Counted from the first letter of the stretch, positions 11,548 through 22,226 are shown. The stretch: 64,000 bases of DNA from Rhizobium sp. RU20A (GCF_900155885.1 NZ_FTMB01000002.1:62001-126000), one strand, 5' to 3'. Program-made: numbers and translations. The notes: a model not told the origin generated them from the letters alone.

Positions 11548-14500
11548 ATGAGACCGTCCATGGCCGCGAAACAGTATCCCTTCATCGATATCGCCGTTCA
11601 CCCGGCTGTCAGGGCGCATTTTGCGAGCGGCGCGGCGGCGGCGCTGATGTCGACGGATCTGTTGCGGGTGCTGTGGGCCAATGGTGCTGCGGCCGCGCTT
11701 TTCAGCACCGGCAATATCTATGATTTCATCGATAGCGGCCTACCGGCCAACGACGTGATGACGCGGCAGCTGCAGGCGGCGGCGCGCCAACTTTCCGCGC
11801 TCGGCGAGACCCGCAGCGTCTCGCTGCGCATTGCCAGCGGCTTTCGCAGCACGGTCGTCGTGGCGACGCTGTCCCTCATCGAAATCCACGCCGGAGAGCC
11901 GGCCGTGCTGTTTGCAGCACCAGTCTCCGCAAGCCGGCCCGGCACGCGCGATTGCGCGGCGCGGATGATCTCGGGCTTTGATGATCCCGATACGCATATG
12001 GCTGTGCTCGGCACCGAGGGCGAGGTGATCGCGGCGTCGGCGGGCTTTGATGCGCTCGGCCTGCGCCCGGACACGGCGCAGGCACTGATCTCGGCCGTTG
12101 CGCGCCATCCGGACCGCCTCGTCAAGCGCCCCATCACCACCGGACGCGGCACGCTGCCGGCCGCCATCGGCCGCGTATCCGACGAGATGCACCTCCTCTT
12201 TGCCGTCGAGACCATTCTCGGCCGTCTGGATCCGATGGAGGACGAGGATTTTCCGGCCGCGGCCGCCGCGCCCGCTGCGGCGCAGCCCCTTGCCGTTGAG
12301 GATGCCGCCGTCCAGACCGATGCCGCTTCCGGCTCGGCAGAACCTCGGCCGGTCGATATTGACGAGGTGCCAGGCAGCGACGAGGACCCCGCACTGCCAG
12401 CCGCCCCTCCCAAGGGCGACGAGGAAACGTTCGGCGCACCGGAACCGGTGGAAACGGACGAGGCGGAAGACCATCCGCCGATGGACGATGCCGCGTTTGC
12501 GGAAGCCTCGACCGTGGCATCCGCCGGCGACGTTCTTGCCGCCGCCGGGGATCAGGCCGCGGTCGCCTTCACGCCCGCCGACCACATGGCCGTCGACATT
12601 GACGAGCTGCCCGGCAGCGATGAGGACCCCGCGCTGCTGACCTGCCCGCCCGAGAATGGCGAAGAGCCGGTGGCAACGCCTGCCGCGACGGGCGAGGCCC
12701 ATGATCCGTCCACCATCGTCCATTCCGAGGAAGGTGCCCTGCCGGCCGACGACGTCGCGACGGACGAGGCGCCTCAAAAGCCGACCGATGATGAGACGCC
12801 TGAAGTTTCGCGGCCCGAAGTGGCGCGGGATGATGCCGCACAGGACGGCGTCTCGGCTGCGCCCGGGACAACCGAGCCGGCCACAAAGACCAATGTGAGC
12901 ACGGGAGTTGCCGCGACGCGCGAGAAGGCCGCCGAGCCTGCCGAGCCGGTCTTCACCTTCCAGCCGGGCGGGCGCGCCGTGCGTTTCGTGTGGAAGATCG
13001 ATGCCGACGGGCATTTCAGCGAAGTCTCCGACGAATTTGCCGCGACCGTTGGCCCGCATGCCGGCGATGTGGTCGGCAAGTCCTTCGCGGCGCTGGCGGA
13101 GCGTTTCCATATCGATCCGGATGGCGTGATTACCGGTCTTCTCCAGCGGCGCGACACCTGGTCAGGCAAGACCGTGCTCTGGCCGGTGGAGGGTACGCGG
13201 CTTAAAGTGCCCGTCGATCTCGCGGCCCTGCCGACCTATTCGCGCGCCCGCAGTTTTGACGGCTTCCGCGGCTTCGGCATCGTGCGGGTTTCGGATGCGG
13301 CGGAGGATGCGGACGGCATCGGCCTCACGCTCGTGTCCGGCGCTGACGTTCTCGGCGCCGCCGTTGCGGACGCACCGGAGACGGAGGACGATCTGCCGGA
13401 AGCTTTGGGGGAATTAACGACAGGAGACACCGCTGAAGGCGTGCCCACCGACGATCCCTTCGCGGGCGAAACGCCGGCGCTTCAATATGCGGCAGCGCCG
13501 GTGATCGGCGAGAACGTCATTCCGCTCTCCTCGATCCGCCAGCCCGTTCGCGAGCCGCTAAGCCGTGGCGAACAGGCGGCCTTCCGCGAAATCGCGCGGC
13601 GGCTGGGTGAGACGATCGATAGCGCCCCGGCATCCGCCCCCGCCGAGACGGATCGTGCGACCGAAGACAAGGCAGATGCGCTGGAGGCAGCAGGCTCGCC
13701 TGCGGTCGCGCCAACCGTCGAGGCAGCCCCCGCCCCGCCCGCCGATACGGACAATGGAACCACCGGCGCGGCGGAAAGCACGGACACCCACGACGATCCG
13801 GTGGATGCCGAGCGCCTGTCGCAATCTAGTGACGAAGCGGCCGATGCGCCGACCGTTTCCAGAAATGATCACGCGGAGGATACGGACGGGCTGGCCGAGC
13901 CTGTGACGGATGCGGCGTATGCGGAGGACAACACCAACGAGGCTGCGCTGGCGCCTGAACCGGCGGCGCCGGTCGAGACGATGGCTGTGTCGCCCGACAT
14001 CGATGACGGTGAAGAGGCGAGCGAGGATGCGCTCGACCCGGACAGCGCCCGCCGCGGCACGGGCCTTGACGAGTCGCTGATCGATGCGCTGCCCGTCGCG
14101 CTGCTGGTCCACAATGGCGACAACCTGTTTCACGCCAACCCGGAATTCCTCAACCTGACCGGCTATGCCTCGCTCGCCGACCTTGATGCGGAAGGCGGGC
14201 TGGACGCGCTGTTTGCGGCGCCCGAAGACGATGAAGAGGAACTGCTGGACGGGACCATGCAACTGATCCGGCCGGAGGGGCGGTTGCTGGCCGTGACGGC
14301 GCGGCTGCGTTCCATTCGCTGGCATGACGGCCATGCGCTGCTGCTGGCGCTGGCACCGGCCGTCGACCTCGACGGCAGCGACAGCGACAGCGACGAGCCA
14401 ATCGATACGCCGACCGAAACGGCGAGCGCCTTTGCACCCGCCGCCGCGGACAGCGAGCAGATGGCGGCGCTGCGCACGGAAGTGGACGAGTTGCGCTCGA

Positions 14501-15588
14501 TCCTCGAGACTGCGACGGACGGCGTCGTCGTTCTGGGGCCGGAGGGCGAGATCCGGTCGCTGAACCGCTCCGCTTCCGCCCTCTTCAATTACGACGAGAG
14601 CGAAACACGCGGAAAGCCGTTTGCGATGCTCTTTGCCCATGAGAGCCAGAGGGCGGTGATGGACTATATTGCCGGTCTTTCCGGCCATGGCGTGGCGAGC
14701 GTGCTGAATGACGGACGCGAGGTGATCGGCCGCGAAGCGTCGGGCGGTTTCCTGCCGCTGTTCATGACGATGGGCAGGCTTTCCGCCTCCAACGGCTTCT
14801 GCGCCGTCATCCGCGATATCACCCAGTGGAAGCGCACAGAAGACGAGCTGCGCAGCGCCAAGCGGGCGGCAGAGACGGCCAATGCCCACAAGACGGAGTT
14901 CCTCGCCCGCGTCAGCCATGAGATCCGCACGCCGCTCAATGCCATCATCGGCTTTTCCGACATGATGGCGAGCGAGCATTTCGGCGCCATCGGCAATCCG
15001 CGCTATGTGGAATATGCCAGCGACATCGGCCGCTCCGGCCGGCATGTTCTCGATATCGTCAACGACCTCCTCGACATTTCCAAGATCGAGGCGGGCGAAA
15101 TGGAGCTGGAATTTTCCGCCGTCGAGTTGAACGAGGCGATCGCGGAAGCCGTCTCGCTGGTGCAGCCGCAGGCCAATGCCCAGCGCGTCATCATCCGCAC
15201 ATCGCTTTCGGGCGCCGTGCCGCGTGTCGTCGCCGACCAGCGGTCCGTCAAGCAGATCGCGCTCAACATTCTCTCGAACGCCATCCGCTTCACGCCGTCG
15301 GGCGGGCAGATCGTCGTGTCCTGCGGCTATGAGCCGAATGGCAACGTTATCCTGCGCATCCGCGACACCGGCGTCGGCATGACGCGCGGCGAGCTGGAGC
15401 AGGCGATGAAGCCGTTCCGCCAGGTGACGACGGGCGCGCGCAAGCGCGGCGACGGCACCGGCCTCGGCCTTCCCCTGACGAAGGCGATGGTGGAAGCCAA
15501 CCGCGCGCAGTTTGCCATCACCTCCGCGCCCAATGAGGGCACGCTGGTGGAGATCACCTTCCCCTCGCAGCGCGTGCTGGCGGATTGA
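11548..15588 (+). CDS. pdhS: PdhS-like multi-PAS sensor histidine kinase
   Basis: 1346 residues, no transmembrane segment. The C-terminal kinase has the H-box VSHEIRTPLNAI (His1124), N-box around Asn1244, DTGVGM (Asp1273) and GDGTGLGLPL (about 1300). A PAS domain precedes it (985-1095), with further PAS-like regions near 480-560 and 843-920. The H-box type and soluble architecture match the PleC/DivJ/PdhS group, which phosphorylates or dephosphorylates DivK and so controls CtrA and asymmetric division. Long acidic Ala/Asp/Glu-rich linkers (about 230-450 and 590-840) contain a 15-residue motif twice. The ATG at 11548 has GGAG upstream; a GTG at 11533 is an alternative. The length exceeds that of Brucella PdhS. 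CtrA feedback is suggested by the upstream box. Assignment to PdhS rather than another DivK-linked kinase is tentative. Confidence 0.8.
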   Translation: MRPSMAAKQYPFIDIAVHPAVRAHFASGAAAALMSTDLLRVLWANGAAAALFSTGNIYDFIDSGLPANDVMTRQLQAAARQLSALGETRSVSLRIASGFRSTVVVATLSLIEIHAGEPAVLFAAPVSASRPGTRDCAARMISGFDDPDTHMAVLGTEGEVIAASAGFDALGLRPDTAQALISAVARHPDRLVKRPITTGRGTLPAAIGRVSDEMHLLFAVETILGRLDPMEDEDFPAAAAAPAAAQPLAVEDAAVQTDAASGSAEPRPVDIDEVPGSDEDPALPAAPPKGDEETFGAPEPVETDEAEDHPPMDDAAFAEASTVASAGDVLAAAGDQAAVAFTPADHMAVDIDELPGSDEDPALLTCPPENGEEPVATPAATGEAHDPSTIVHSEEGALPADDVATDEAPQKPTDDETPEVSRPEVARDDAAQDGVSAAPGTTEPATKTNVSTGVAATREKAAEPAEPVFTFQPGGRAVRFVWKIDADGHFSEVSDEFAATVGPHAGDVVGKSFAALAERFHIDPDGVITGLLQRRDTWSGKTVLWPVEGTRLKVPVDLAALPTYSRARSFDGFRGFGIVRVSDAAEDADGIGLTLVSGADVLGAAVADAPETEDDLPEALGELTTGDTAEGVPTDDPFAGETPALQYAAAPVIGENVIPLSSIRQPVREPLSRGEQAAFREIARRLGETIDSAPASAPAETDRATEDKADALEAAGSPAVAPTVEAAPAPPADTDNGTTGAAESTDTHDDPVDAERLSQSSDEAADAPTVSRNDHAEDTDGLAEPVTDAAYAEDNTNEAALAPEPAAPVETMAVSPDIDDGEEASEDALDPDSARRGTGLDESLIDALPVALLVHNGDNLFHANPEFLNLTGYASLADLDAEGGLDALFAAPEDDEEELLDGTMQLIRPEGRLLAVTARLRSIRWHDGHALLLALAPAVDLDGSDSDSDEPIDTPTETASAFAPAAADSEQMAALRTEVDELRSILETATDGVVVLGPEGEIRSLNRSASALFNYDESETRGKPFAMLFAHESQRAVMDYIAGLSGHGVASVLNDGREVIGREASGGFLPLFMTMGRLSASNGFCAVIRDITQWKRTEDELRSAKRAAETANAHKTEFLARVSHEIRTPLNAIIGFSDMMASEHFGAIGNPRYVEYASDIGRSGRHVLDIVNDLLDISKIEAGEMELEFSAVELNEAIAEAVSLVQPQANAQRVIIRTSLSGAVPRVVADQRSVKQIALNILSNAIRFTPSGGQIVVSCGYEPNGNVILRIRDTGVGMTRGELEQAMKPFRQVTTGARKRGDGTGLGLPLTKAMVEANRAQFAITSAPNEGTLVEITFPSQRVLAD

Positions 15589-15590
15589 CG

Positions 15591-15610
15591 GAGCGGGCCG
15601 TGGCCCGTTC
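15591..15610 (+). terminator. Hairpin downstream of pdhS-like gene
   Basis: An inverted repeat GAGCGGGCC/GGCCCGTTC with a 2-nt centre starts two bases after the stop codon and is followed by a C/T-rich stretch. It is probably a terminator, although there is no uninterrupted T-run. Confidence 0.45.
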
Positions 15611-15769
15611 CCCTTCCCTTACGCCCGTCCGCAGGGGGAGCGCACCCGAAAATCCGTTTTGATTTCCCGCACGATGCGCTAGAGCAAACATGAGGCGTGC
15701 GCTCCTCTTTCGCGCCGTCCAGCGTCGGCGCCCTGGGGCCGACCGTGCCGGGAAAGGACGAATGCGACT

Positions 15770-17476
15770 GTGACGATTGCTGCCACGCACCCTGAACGTC
15801 ACCGGACGAAAGCGGATGCGCCCCGCAGGGCATTGACCCATCCGCTACTCACGGCGGGAGCACTTCTTGTTGCCGCCTTCGTCATGCTGCCGATCGTGGC
15901 CATCGTCTGGCTGGCCATGACGGGTGGCGCGGCAGACTGGCCGCATCTTGTCGAACACGTCATTCCGCGCGCCACAGGCCGCACGCTGCAACTGATCGCC
16001 ATGACCGGCTTCGTGACGGTGGTGACGGGCGTCACGACCGCCTGGCTGGTGGCGTCCTGCGAGTTTCCGCTGCGCCGGGTCCTGGCCGCGGCGCTCGTTC
16101 TGCCGCTTGCCATTCCCGCCTATCTTGCGGCCTATGCCTTCGGCGAGGTCTTCACCTTTACCGGGCCACTGCAATCGGCCCTCAGGGCTGTCTTCGGCTT
16201 CAAGACAAGCCGCGACTACTGGTTCCCGGACATCCGATCGATGGGCGGGGCCGTGCTGGTGCTGAGTTCGGTGCTCTATCCCTATATTTATCTCGCCTGC
16301 CGCTCGATGTTCCTGATGCAGGGGCGTGCGGCGGCAGATGTGGCCCGCACGCTCGGCGCCGGGCCGCTGCGCGTGTTCTTCACCGTGCAGATCCCCATGG
16401 CGCGCCCGGCCATCATGGTCGGCCTGACCCTCGTTGCCATGGAGACGCTGAACGATATCGGCGCGGTCGAATTCCTAGGCGTGCAGACGCTGACCTTCTC
16501 GATCTTCGACACCTGGCTCAATCGCGGCAGTCTCGCTGGCGCTGCGCAGATCGCCTGCATCATGCTCGTCTTCGTGGTTGCGCTGATGGCGGTGGAGCGC
16601 GCGGCGCGGCGGCGGCAGCGCTTTACCAGCAACAAGACGACGACCGCCGTCAATGACAGCATCCGCCTGCGGCTGACCGGCTGGCGCAAATGGGGTGCGA
16701 TGGCGGTCTGCCTCGTGCCCGTCCTTTTCGGCTTTGCCGTGCCGCTGCTGGTGCTTGGCTCATCTGCGCTTCGCCGCCTGGACGCCTTTGCCTCCGAGCG
16801 GCTGCTCAGCGCCCTCGGCAACAGCCTCTTCGTGGCCGGCATGGCGGCGCTCATCACCGTGCTGATCGGCTTCCTGATGGCCTATGCCACCCGCACCACC
16901 CATTCGCGGCCGATCGCCATGGCCGCCCGCATCTCCTCCATGGGCTACGGCGTGCCGGGGACAGTGCTTGCCATCGGCGTGCTCTTTCCGCTTGCCGCCA
17001 TCGACAACGGCGTCGATGGCCTGATGCGCTCGACCTTCGGCTTCTCCACCGGCCTCCTTCTGACCGGCACCGGCTTTGCCATCGTCTATGCCGCCTCCGT
17101 GCGGTTCCTGACCATGGCCGAAGGCACGATCGAGGCCGGGTTCCAGAAGCTCTCCCCGCATCTCGACATGGCGGCGCGCACGCTGGGGCGCACGGGGACG
17201 CAGACGCTGTTCAGCGTGCTGGTGCCGCTGATGCGGCCGGCAACGCTTTCGGCCGCCCTGCTCGTGTTCATCGAGACGCTGAAGGAATTGTCCGCGACCA
17301 TCATGCTGCGACCGTTCAACTTCAACACGCTGGCGACCCTCGTCTACGAAGACGCCTCGCGCGCGAAGATCGAGGATGCCTCGGTGCCGGCCGTCATCAT
17401 CGTGCTGGCCGGCCTCATCCCCGTCGTGCTCGTCTCGCGCTCGCTCGACAAGAGCCGCGCGGCAAAACCGGCATAA
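15770..17476 (+). CDS. Iron(III)-type ABC transporter permease (FbpB/SfuB-like)
   Basis: 568 residues, two fused permease halves each with about six membrane helices and an EAA-type loop (ADVARTLGAGPLRVFFTVQIP; LDMAARTLGRTGTQTLF). This fused organisation and length fit the ferric-iron/thiamine-type FbpB family. The GTG start at 15770 follows AAAGGA. No cognate binding protein or ATPase lies beside it, so partners must be encoded elsewhere or be shared. The substrate is not certain. Confidence 0.82.
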   Translation: MTIAATHPERHRTKADAPRRALTHPLLTAGALLVAAFVMLPIVAIVWLAMTGGAADWPHLVEHVIPRATGRTLQLIAMTGFVTVVTGVTTAWLVASCEFPLRRVLAAALVLPLAIPAYLAAYAFGEVFTFTGPLQSALRAVFGFKTSRDYWFPDIRSMGGAVLVLSSVLYPYIYLACRSMFLMQGRAAADVARTLGAGPLRVFFTVQIPMARPAIMVGLTLVAMETLNDIGAVEFLGVQTLTFSIFDTWLNRGSLAGAAQIACIMLVFVVALMAVERAARRRQRFTSNKTTTAVNDSIRLRLTGWRKWGAMAVCLVPVLFGFAVPLLVLGSSALRRLDAFASERLLSALGNSLFVAGMAALITVLIGFLMAYATRTTHSRPIAMAARISSMGYGVPGTVLAIGVLFPLAAIDNGVDGLMRSTFGFSTGLLLTGTGFAIVYAASVRFLTMAEGTIEAGFQKLSPHLDMAARTLGRTGTQTLFSVLVPLMRPATLSAALLVFIETLKELSATIMLRPFNFNTLATLVYEDASRAKIEDASVPAVIIVLAGLIPVVLVSRSLDKSRAAKPA

Positions 17477-17501
17477 AAAAAGAGGCAGCCGAGGCTGCCT
17501 C
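17474..17501 (-). terminator. Rho-independent terminator
   Basis: A 9-bp perfect stem (17482-17490 with 17493-17501) is followed on the minus strand by seven T. It can end minus-strand transcripts from the acetoacetyl-CoA synthetase gene and forms directly after the permease stop for plus-strand transcripts. The 220 bp between it and 17722 show no gene I can support. Confidence 0.75.
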
Positions 17502-17721
17502 ATGAGTCGAGCTGAAAACCAACTGGAGGAGACGCCGGCTTCATGCCTTGATGCAGCGCGCTGCGGCCCTATCCATCATGGATCGGTCTCAAGTTGGGGG
17601 CAGAATGCCGTTGCAATCGTCAACAAGACCTTAATTTTCGACCCCATCATCTCTCGGTTGCTCCGTGAAATCAGGCATTTGGTTAACTCCGGCGACTTTT
17701 CCGGTTAATGCGTGTAGCGCC

Positions 17722-19686
17722 TCATTTCTGCAACTCTGGAAGGTCCGCATAGAGCGCCAGCGCCTCCGGATTGGCCAGTGCCTCCTTGTTCTTGACGGGC
17801 CGGCCGTGCACGACTTCACGCACGGCAAGCTCGACGATCTTGCCGGACTTGGTGCGCGGAATGTCGGCAACGGCAATGATCTTGGCGGGCACATGACGCG
17901 GCGAGGCGCCGGTGCGGATACGGGTGCGGATCGCCTTGTCGAGATCCGGCGTCAGCGTGACGCCAGGCGCAAGGCGAACGAACAGCACGACGCGCACATC
18001 GTCGTCCCAGTCCTGGCCGATGCACAGCGCTTCGGCGACCTCGGGCATCTGCTCCACCTGATTGTAAATTTCGGCCGTGCCGATGCGCACGCCGCCGGGA
18101 TTCAGCGTCGCATCCGACCGGCCGTGGATGATGAGGCCGCCATGGGCGGTCCATTCGGCGAAATCGCCGTGGCACCAGATATTGTCGAAGCGCTCGAAAT
18201 AGGCCGCCTTGTATTTGGCCTTGTCCGGATCGTTCCAGAACATCAGGGGCATGGAGGGGAACGGGCGGGTGCAGACGAGTTCGCCCTTTTCGCCGCGCAC
18301 CGGCTGGCCATCGTCGTTCCAGACATCCACGGCAAGGCCAAGGCCCGGCCCCTGGATCTCGCCCCGCCAGACCGGTTTCAGCGGATTGCCGAGGACGAAG
18401 CAGGAGACGATGTCGGTGCCGCCGGAAATGGAGGCGAGATGCACGTCCGGCTTGATGCCCTCGTAGACGAAGGAGAAGCCTTCCGGCGAGAGCGGCGAAC
18501 CTGTGGAGGTCAGAAGGCGCAGGGACGAAAGATCATGGCTGGTCGCCGGCGTGATGCCCGCCTTGCGCACGGCATCGATGTATTTGGCCGAGGTGCCGAA
18601 GACAGCGAAACGCTCATCCGCGGCATAATCGAACAGGACCTCCCCGCCGGGGTAAAAGGGCGAACCATCGAACAGGCAGAGCGTGGCGCCGACCGCAAGG
18701 CCCGAGACCAGCCAGTTCCACATCATCCAACCGCAGGTGGTGAAGTAGAAGAGCCGTTCACCGGCTTCCAGGCCGCAGTGATAGCGATGCTCCTTGAGGT
18801 GCTGGAGCAGCGTGCCGCCGGCCGAATGCACGATGCATTTGGGAACGCCCGTCGTGCCGGAGGAAAATAGAATGTAGAGCGGGTGCGCGAAGGGCAGTTG
18901 CGCGAAGGTGACGGGCGCGGCCGTGTAGGGCGCGATGGCGTCGGCGAGCGTGCGGCCATCCGGGAGGCTTGCGGCAAGCGCCGGCGCATCGCCCGCATAG
19001 GGAACGACGAGCACGGGCACGCCAAGCTTCGTAGCGACGACCCCGACCTTGGCCGAGACGTCCTGCATCTTGCCATTGTACCAATAGCCATCGCAGGTGA
19101 TGAAGAGTTTCGGGCCGATCTGGCCGAAGCGATCCAGCACGCCCTGGTCGCCGAAATCGGGCGAGCAGGAGGACCAGATGATGCCGCGGGAGGCGGCGGC
19201 CAGCATCAGGGCCACCGTTTCCGGCATGTTGGGCATCATGGCGGCGATGCGATCGCCCGCGCCGATGCCCATCGCTTCAAAGGCCTGCTGCAGGCGGGAG
19301 ACGAGGGCCGAAAGCGCATCCCACGACAGCACGGAGCGAGCCTTGTCCTCGCCGCGGAACAGGATGGCCGGGCGATCGCCGGACCCCTTTGCAGCATGGG
19401 CAAGCAGGTTCTCGGCAAAGTTCAGTTTTGCCTCGGGGAAGAAGCGGGCTTCCAGCATGCGGTCGCCATGGACGAGAGCGGGTCCGGAGCGCTCGCCGAT
19501 CACGCCGCAGTCTTCCCAGACCTCCGTCCAGAACAGGCCGGGGTTTTCGATCGTCCAGGCATGGAACGCATCGGGGCCGGCGAAGGACAAACCGTGCCGC
19601 ACGGCGACCGCCGCCATCAATCGTGCCATGGGGCTTTTGGTAAGGAGATCCTGGCTCGGAATCCACAGGGGCGCGTCCTGCTGCAT
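17722..19686 (-). CDS. aacS: Acetoacetyl-CoA synthetase
   Basis: 654 residues. An adenylate-forming enzyme that activates acetoacetate to acetoacetyl-CoA, linking ketone-body/PHB breakdown to central metabolism. It has the AMP-binding loop [14 protein letters not shown] (about 265-280) and the C-terminal catalytic segment [14 protein letters not shown]; the length and the region [19 protein letters not shown] fit acetoacetate-CoA ligases and not acetyl-CoA synthetase. The frame is open 15 codons further up, but the ATG at 19686 has GGAGGAAAA in front and begins the conserved protein. Single gene, ended by the hairpin at 17474-17501. Confidence 0.93.
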   Translation of the reverse strand: MQQDAPLWIPSQDLLTKSPMARLMAAVAVRHGLSFAGPDAFHAWTIENPGLFWTEVWEDCGVIGERSGPALVHGDRMLEARFFPEAKLNFAENLLAHAAKGSGDRPAILFRGEDKARSVLSWDALSALVSRLQQAFEAMGIGAGDRIAAMMPNMPETVALMLAAASRGIIWSSCSPDFGDQGVLDRFGQIGPKLFITCDGYWYNGKMQDVSAKVGVVATKLGVPVLVVPYAGDAPALAASLPDGRTLADAIAPYTAAPVTFAQLPFAHPLYILFSSGTTGVPKCIVHSAGGTLLQHLKEHRYHCGLEAGERLFYFTTCGWMMWNWLVSGLAVGATLCLFDGSPFYPGGEVLFDYAADERFAVFGTSAKYIDAVRKAGITPATSHDLSSLRLLTSTGSPLSPEGFSFVYEGIKPDVHLASISGGTDIVSCFVLGNPLKPVWRGEIQGPGLGLAVDVWNDDGQPVRGEKGELVCTRPFPSMPLMFWNDPDKAKYKAAYFERFDNIWCHGDFAEWTAHGGLIIHGRSDATLNPGGVRIGTAEIYNQVEQMPEVAEALCIGQDWDDDVRVVLFVRLAPGVTLTPDLDKAIRTRIRTGASPRHVPAKIIAVADIPRTKSGKIVELAVREVVHGRPVKNKEALANPEALALYADLPELQK

Positions 19687-19933
19687 GCTCGTTTTCCTCC
19701 ACTCACATGCTGTTTGTATACCATGCTGCAACGCGAAATAAATGGGTGCGGCTATGGGCTTTGGTTCTAACGGACACGGCTTTCAACCGATGCCTCATCG
19801 CTTGCCTTGCCCGACCATGTCCCGCCAAACCCTCCTGTGGTCAACAGGAGCCGCCCCAACCCTGGGGCGATTGCATTTGACACCGCCCACGCCTATCCAG
19901 AACACCAAATGCACTGAGCGGAAAAGAGACACG

Positions 19934-21862
19934 ATGCAGCCGAGCGCGCCTGCCGCCCTTCTTGCCGCCTGCCGCCGTCAGGTTTGGCGCCTCGCGCATC
20001 TTGCGGTGTCGCCGCGTCTGCGCCTGGCGCGTCGGGTTCTCATCGCCTGCATCGGCCTCACCCTTCTTCTGGCGGTCGTCGCACGGCTGGCCTTTCCGCT
20101 GTTTTTCAGTGCCGGCGATCTGAGTTCCGCCTTCACGGCCGCCGTTTCGCGAAGCATGGGAGCAAAGATCACGGTCGCCGGCGAGCCCGACCTCAGCCTT
20201 TGGCCGGCGCCCGTGCTGACCATGCCGGATGTCAGCTTCGCCGACAGCCGCAACCCCTCCGGCGTGACCGTGACAGCCCGCAGCGTGACGATCGGCTTCG
20301 ACGTTACAGGCGCGCTTTTTGGCCATCCCGATTATGACGGCGTGCGGCTCAACCAACCGACCTTTACCCTCAGCCCGAATGGAAGCGGAGCGGATGCGGG
20401 CGCACGGGATGCGGATGCAATCCTGCGCCTGCTTGCCCTTCTGCGGCCCTCGGATCCGAACGGCGCGGTGACCGGCGACCTCGTCATCGAGGGCGGACGG
20501 CTGCGCGTCTTGGGTGATGACGACGCAAGCGCCTTGTCGATCGACGACATCTGGGGAACGGTCGCGCTGCCAGCCGGCGGAACGGGCGTCAGCGGCGATC
20601 TGACCGGCGTATTGCACGGCGTGCCAACCACGCTTTCCTTCCGCAGCAGCGACGCGGCGACCCTCATCCGGGGCGGCAGTGCGCCGCTTTTTCTCGCCGT
20701 GACAAGCACGCCGGTCACCGCGCGCTTTGATGGCACGGTCACGATCTCGGCGCAGCCCTTTGTCGCGGGCTCGATGAGCGTTTCGGCGCCGACGGTGGGC
20801 GGCATGGCCCGCTTCTTCGGGCTGGAGCAGCTTGCCCGCAACACGCTGGGACCGGTGGCGTTGGAGGCTCGCCTGTCGACCGCGGCGGACGCCATCAAGT
20901 TTGACGGCGTCGAGCTCACGCTCGGAGACACCGGGGGACGCGGCGTTCTCGATGTTTCGCTGCCGGACAATGGGACGCCGATGCTGTCGGGTACGCTTGC
21001 CTTCGACAGGATCGATCTGTCCAGCATGCTGCCTGTCATCGGCGGCCTGCAGGTGGAGCGGTCCTATCTTGGCGCGGCGATCGAGGACCAGTTGACGGTG
21101 CGCGTGCGGACCGATCTCAGGCTCTCGGCCGAGACCGTGCAGTTCTCCAGCCTGACGGCAACACGGGTGGCGGCGGGTTTGCGCGGCGCGCCGGGCCGTC
21201 TCAGCCTCGACATCGGCGATGCGACGGTGGCGGACGGGCGCCTGTCGGGCACGCTGCTGGTCGCGGCTCCGCCGGGCGAGGAGACCCGCGGCAGCGTGGA
21301 TATTCATGTTCGCGACGCGGACATGCAGCGCCTCGCAACGGCATTCAATCTCGGCGGACCGATGACCGAGGGGCGCGCCGCCATTTCGCTGGCGTTGCAA
21401 TCGCCGGACCCGATCCTGCTGGCACCGGCGCAGTCGCTGACCGGACACCTGACGATCCGAAGCGGCGCGGGGCGGATTTCCGGTCTCGCCCCGGCCACGC
21501 TCACGCAGAACGTCAAGACCGGCGGGGCCTTCTCCCTCTCCAGCGTCGCCGATGGGAGCATGCCGTTCGACATGCTGGACATTGCCGCTCTCTTGGACCG
21601 GGGACGGCTGAACGTCCAGTATGGGCGTCTTGTCGGCTCGGCCGGCAGTCTCGATCTGCGAGGGATGATCGACATGCCCACCAGCGGCCTTGCGCTCGCG
21701 GGCCGCTACGACCCGCAGGCCGTCGGCACCGCGAGCACCGGCTCCGCAAACGGGGCGGCAGAGCCGCGCCAACCGCTGACGACCGGCGCACGCTTCTTCG
21801 TCGGCGGCACCTGGCCGCAGGCCGTCATCACGCCGCTCTCCGTGCTCACCCCCGATCAATAG
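19934..21862 (+). CDS. AsmA-family envelope protein
   Basis: 642 residues: a basic N-terminus, one membrane anchor (about 34-56), then a long periplasmic part rich in beta structure. The N-terminal domain has family features (LAFPLFF...GAKITVAGEPDLSLWPAPVLTMPDVSF), and the C-terminal half matches the AsmA C-terminal region (DMLDIAALLDRGRLNVQYG, GSLDLRGMIDMPTSGLAL). AsmA-like proteins are implicated in lipid transfer to, or assembly of, the outer membrane. The ATG at 19934 was chosen over upstream starts because a weak purine-rich RBS and the anchor follow it. It is divergent from the acetoacetyl-CoA synthetase gene; the 247-bp gap between them shows no gene. Confidence 0.85.
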   Translation: MQPSAPAALLAACRRQVWRLAHLAVSPRLRLARRVLIACIGLTLLLAVVARLAFPLFFSAGDLSSAFTAAVSRSMGAKITVAGEPDLSLWPAPVLTMPDVSFADSRNPSGVTVTARSVTIGFDVTGALFGHPDYDGVRLNQPTFTLSPNGSGADAGARDADAILRLLALLRPSDPNGAVTGDLVIEGGRLRVLGDDDASALSIDDIWGTVALPAGGTGVSGDLTGVLHGVPTTLSFRSSDAATLIRGGSAPLFLAVTSTPVTARFDGTVTISAQPFVAGSMSVSAPTVGGMARFFGLEQLARNTLGPVALEARLSTAADAIKFDGVELTLGDTGGRGVLDVSLPDNGTPMLSGTLAFDRIDLSSMLPVIGGLQVERSYLGAAIEDQLTVRVRTDLRLSAETVQFSSLTATRVAAGLRGAPGRLSLDIGDATVADGRLSGTLLVAAPPGEETRGSVDIHVRDADMQRLATAFNLGGPMTEGRAAISLALQSPDPILLAPAQSLTGHLTIRSGAGRISGLAPATLTQNVKTGGAFSLSSVADGSMPFDMLDIAALLDRGRLNVQYGRLVGSAGSLDLRGMIDMPTSGLALAGRYDPQAVGTASTGSANGAAEPRQPLTTGARFFVGGTWPQAVITPLSVLTPDQ

Positions 21863-21957
21863 GGCGGCCGACGCGGGTACCACCCGCAAATGGCTGCTTA
21901 CTTTTGCGCGGCTTGCAGTATGCTCTGCCTGATTTCCGCCGAATCATCGACCTGGGG

Positions 21958-22212
21958 ATGTCTTTGCTTCGCTTTCTGGCAGCCACCTTCAAGATCGCAC
22001 TGGCCTCGCTCATCACCGGGGCGGGGCTGTCCTTCTTCGACCTTTCCTCGGCGGAACTGCTGGCGCGCATCGGCATGACGCCTGCGGATCTGTGGGCTTA
22101 CATCATGCGCGGCGTGACATGGGCCGTGCCCAACATTCTCCTGGGATCGCTGATCGTCGTGCCGGTCTGGCTATTGACCTACATCTTCCTGCCGCCACGC
22201 GGCGACGCCTGA
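21958..22212 (+). CDS. Small two-helix membrane protein of unknown function
   Basis: 84 residues (MSLLRFLAATFKIALASLI...), with hydrophobic helices at about 5-28 and 55-78. It resembles the short conserved rhizobial membrane proteins catalogued as a domain of unknown function (DUF6460, from memory). The ATG at 21958 is preceded by CTGGGG; the frame extends to 21904 without a better start. It follows the AsmA-like gene by about 95 bp and may be cotranscribed. No function can be assigned. Confidence 0.65.
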   Translation: MSLLRFLAATFKIALASLITGAGLSFFDLSSAELLARIGMTPADLWAYIMRGVTWAVPNILLGSLIVVPVWLLTYIFLPPRGDA

Positions 22213-22226
22213 CGGCCGGCGTGAAA

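Noticed and set aside
17502-17721. CtrA-like site from two GGTTAA elements near 17680-17710
   Set aside because: The TTAA half-sites are too far apart for the N7 spacing and lie downstream of genes, not at a promoter.
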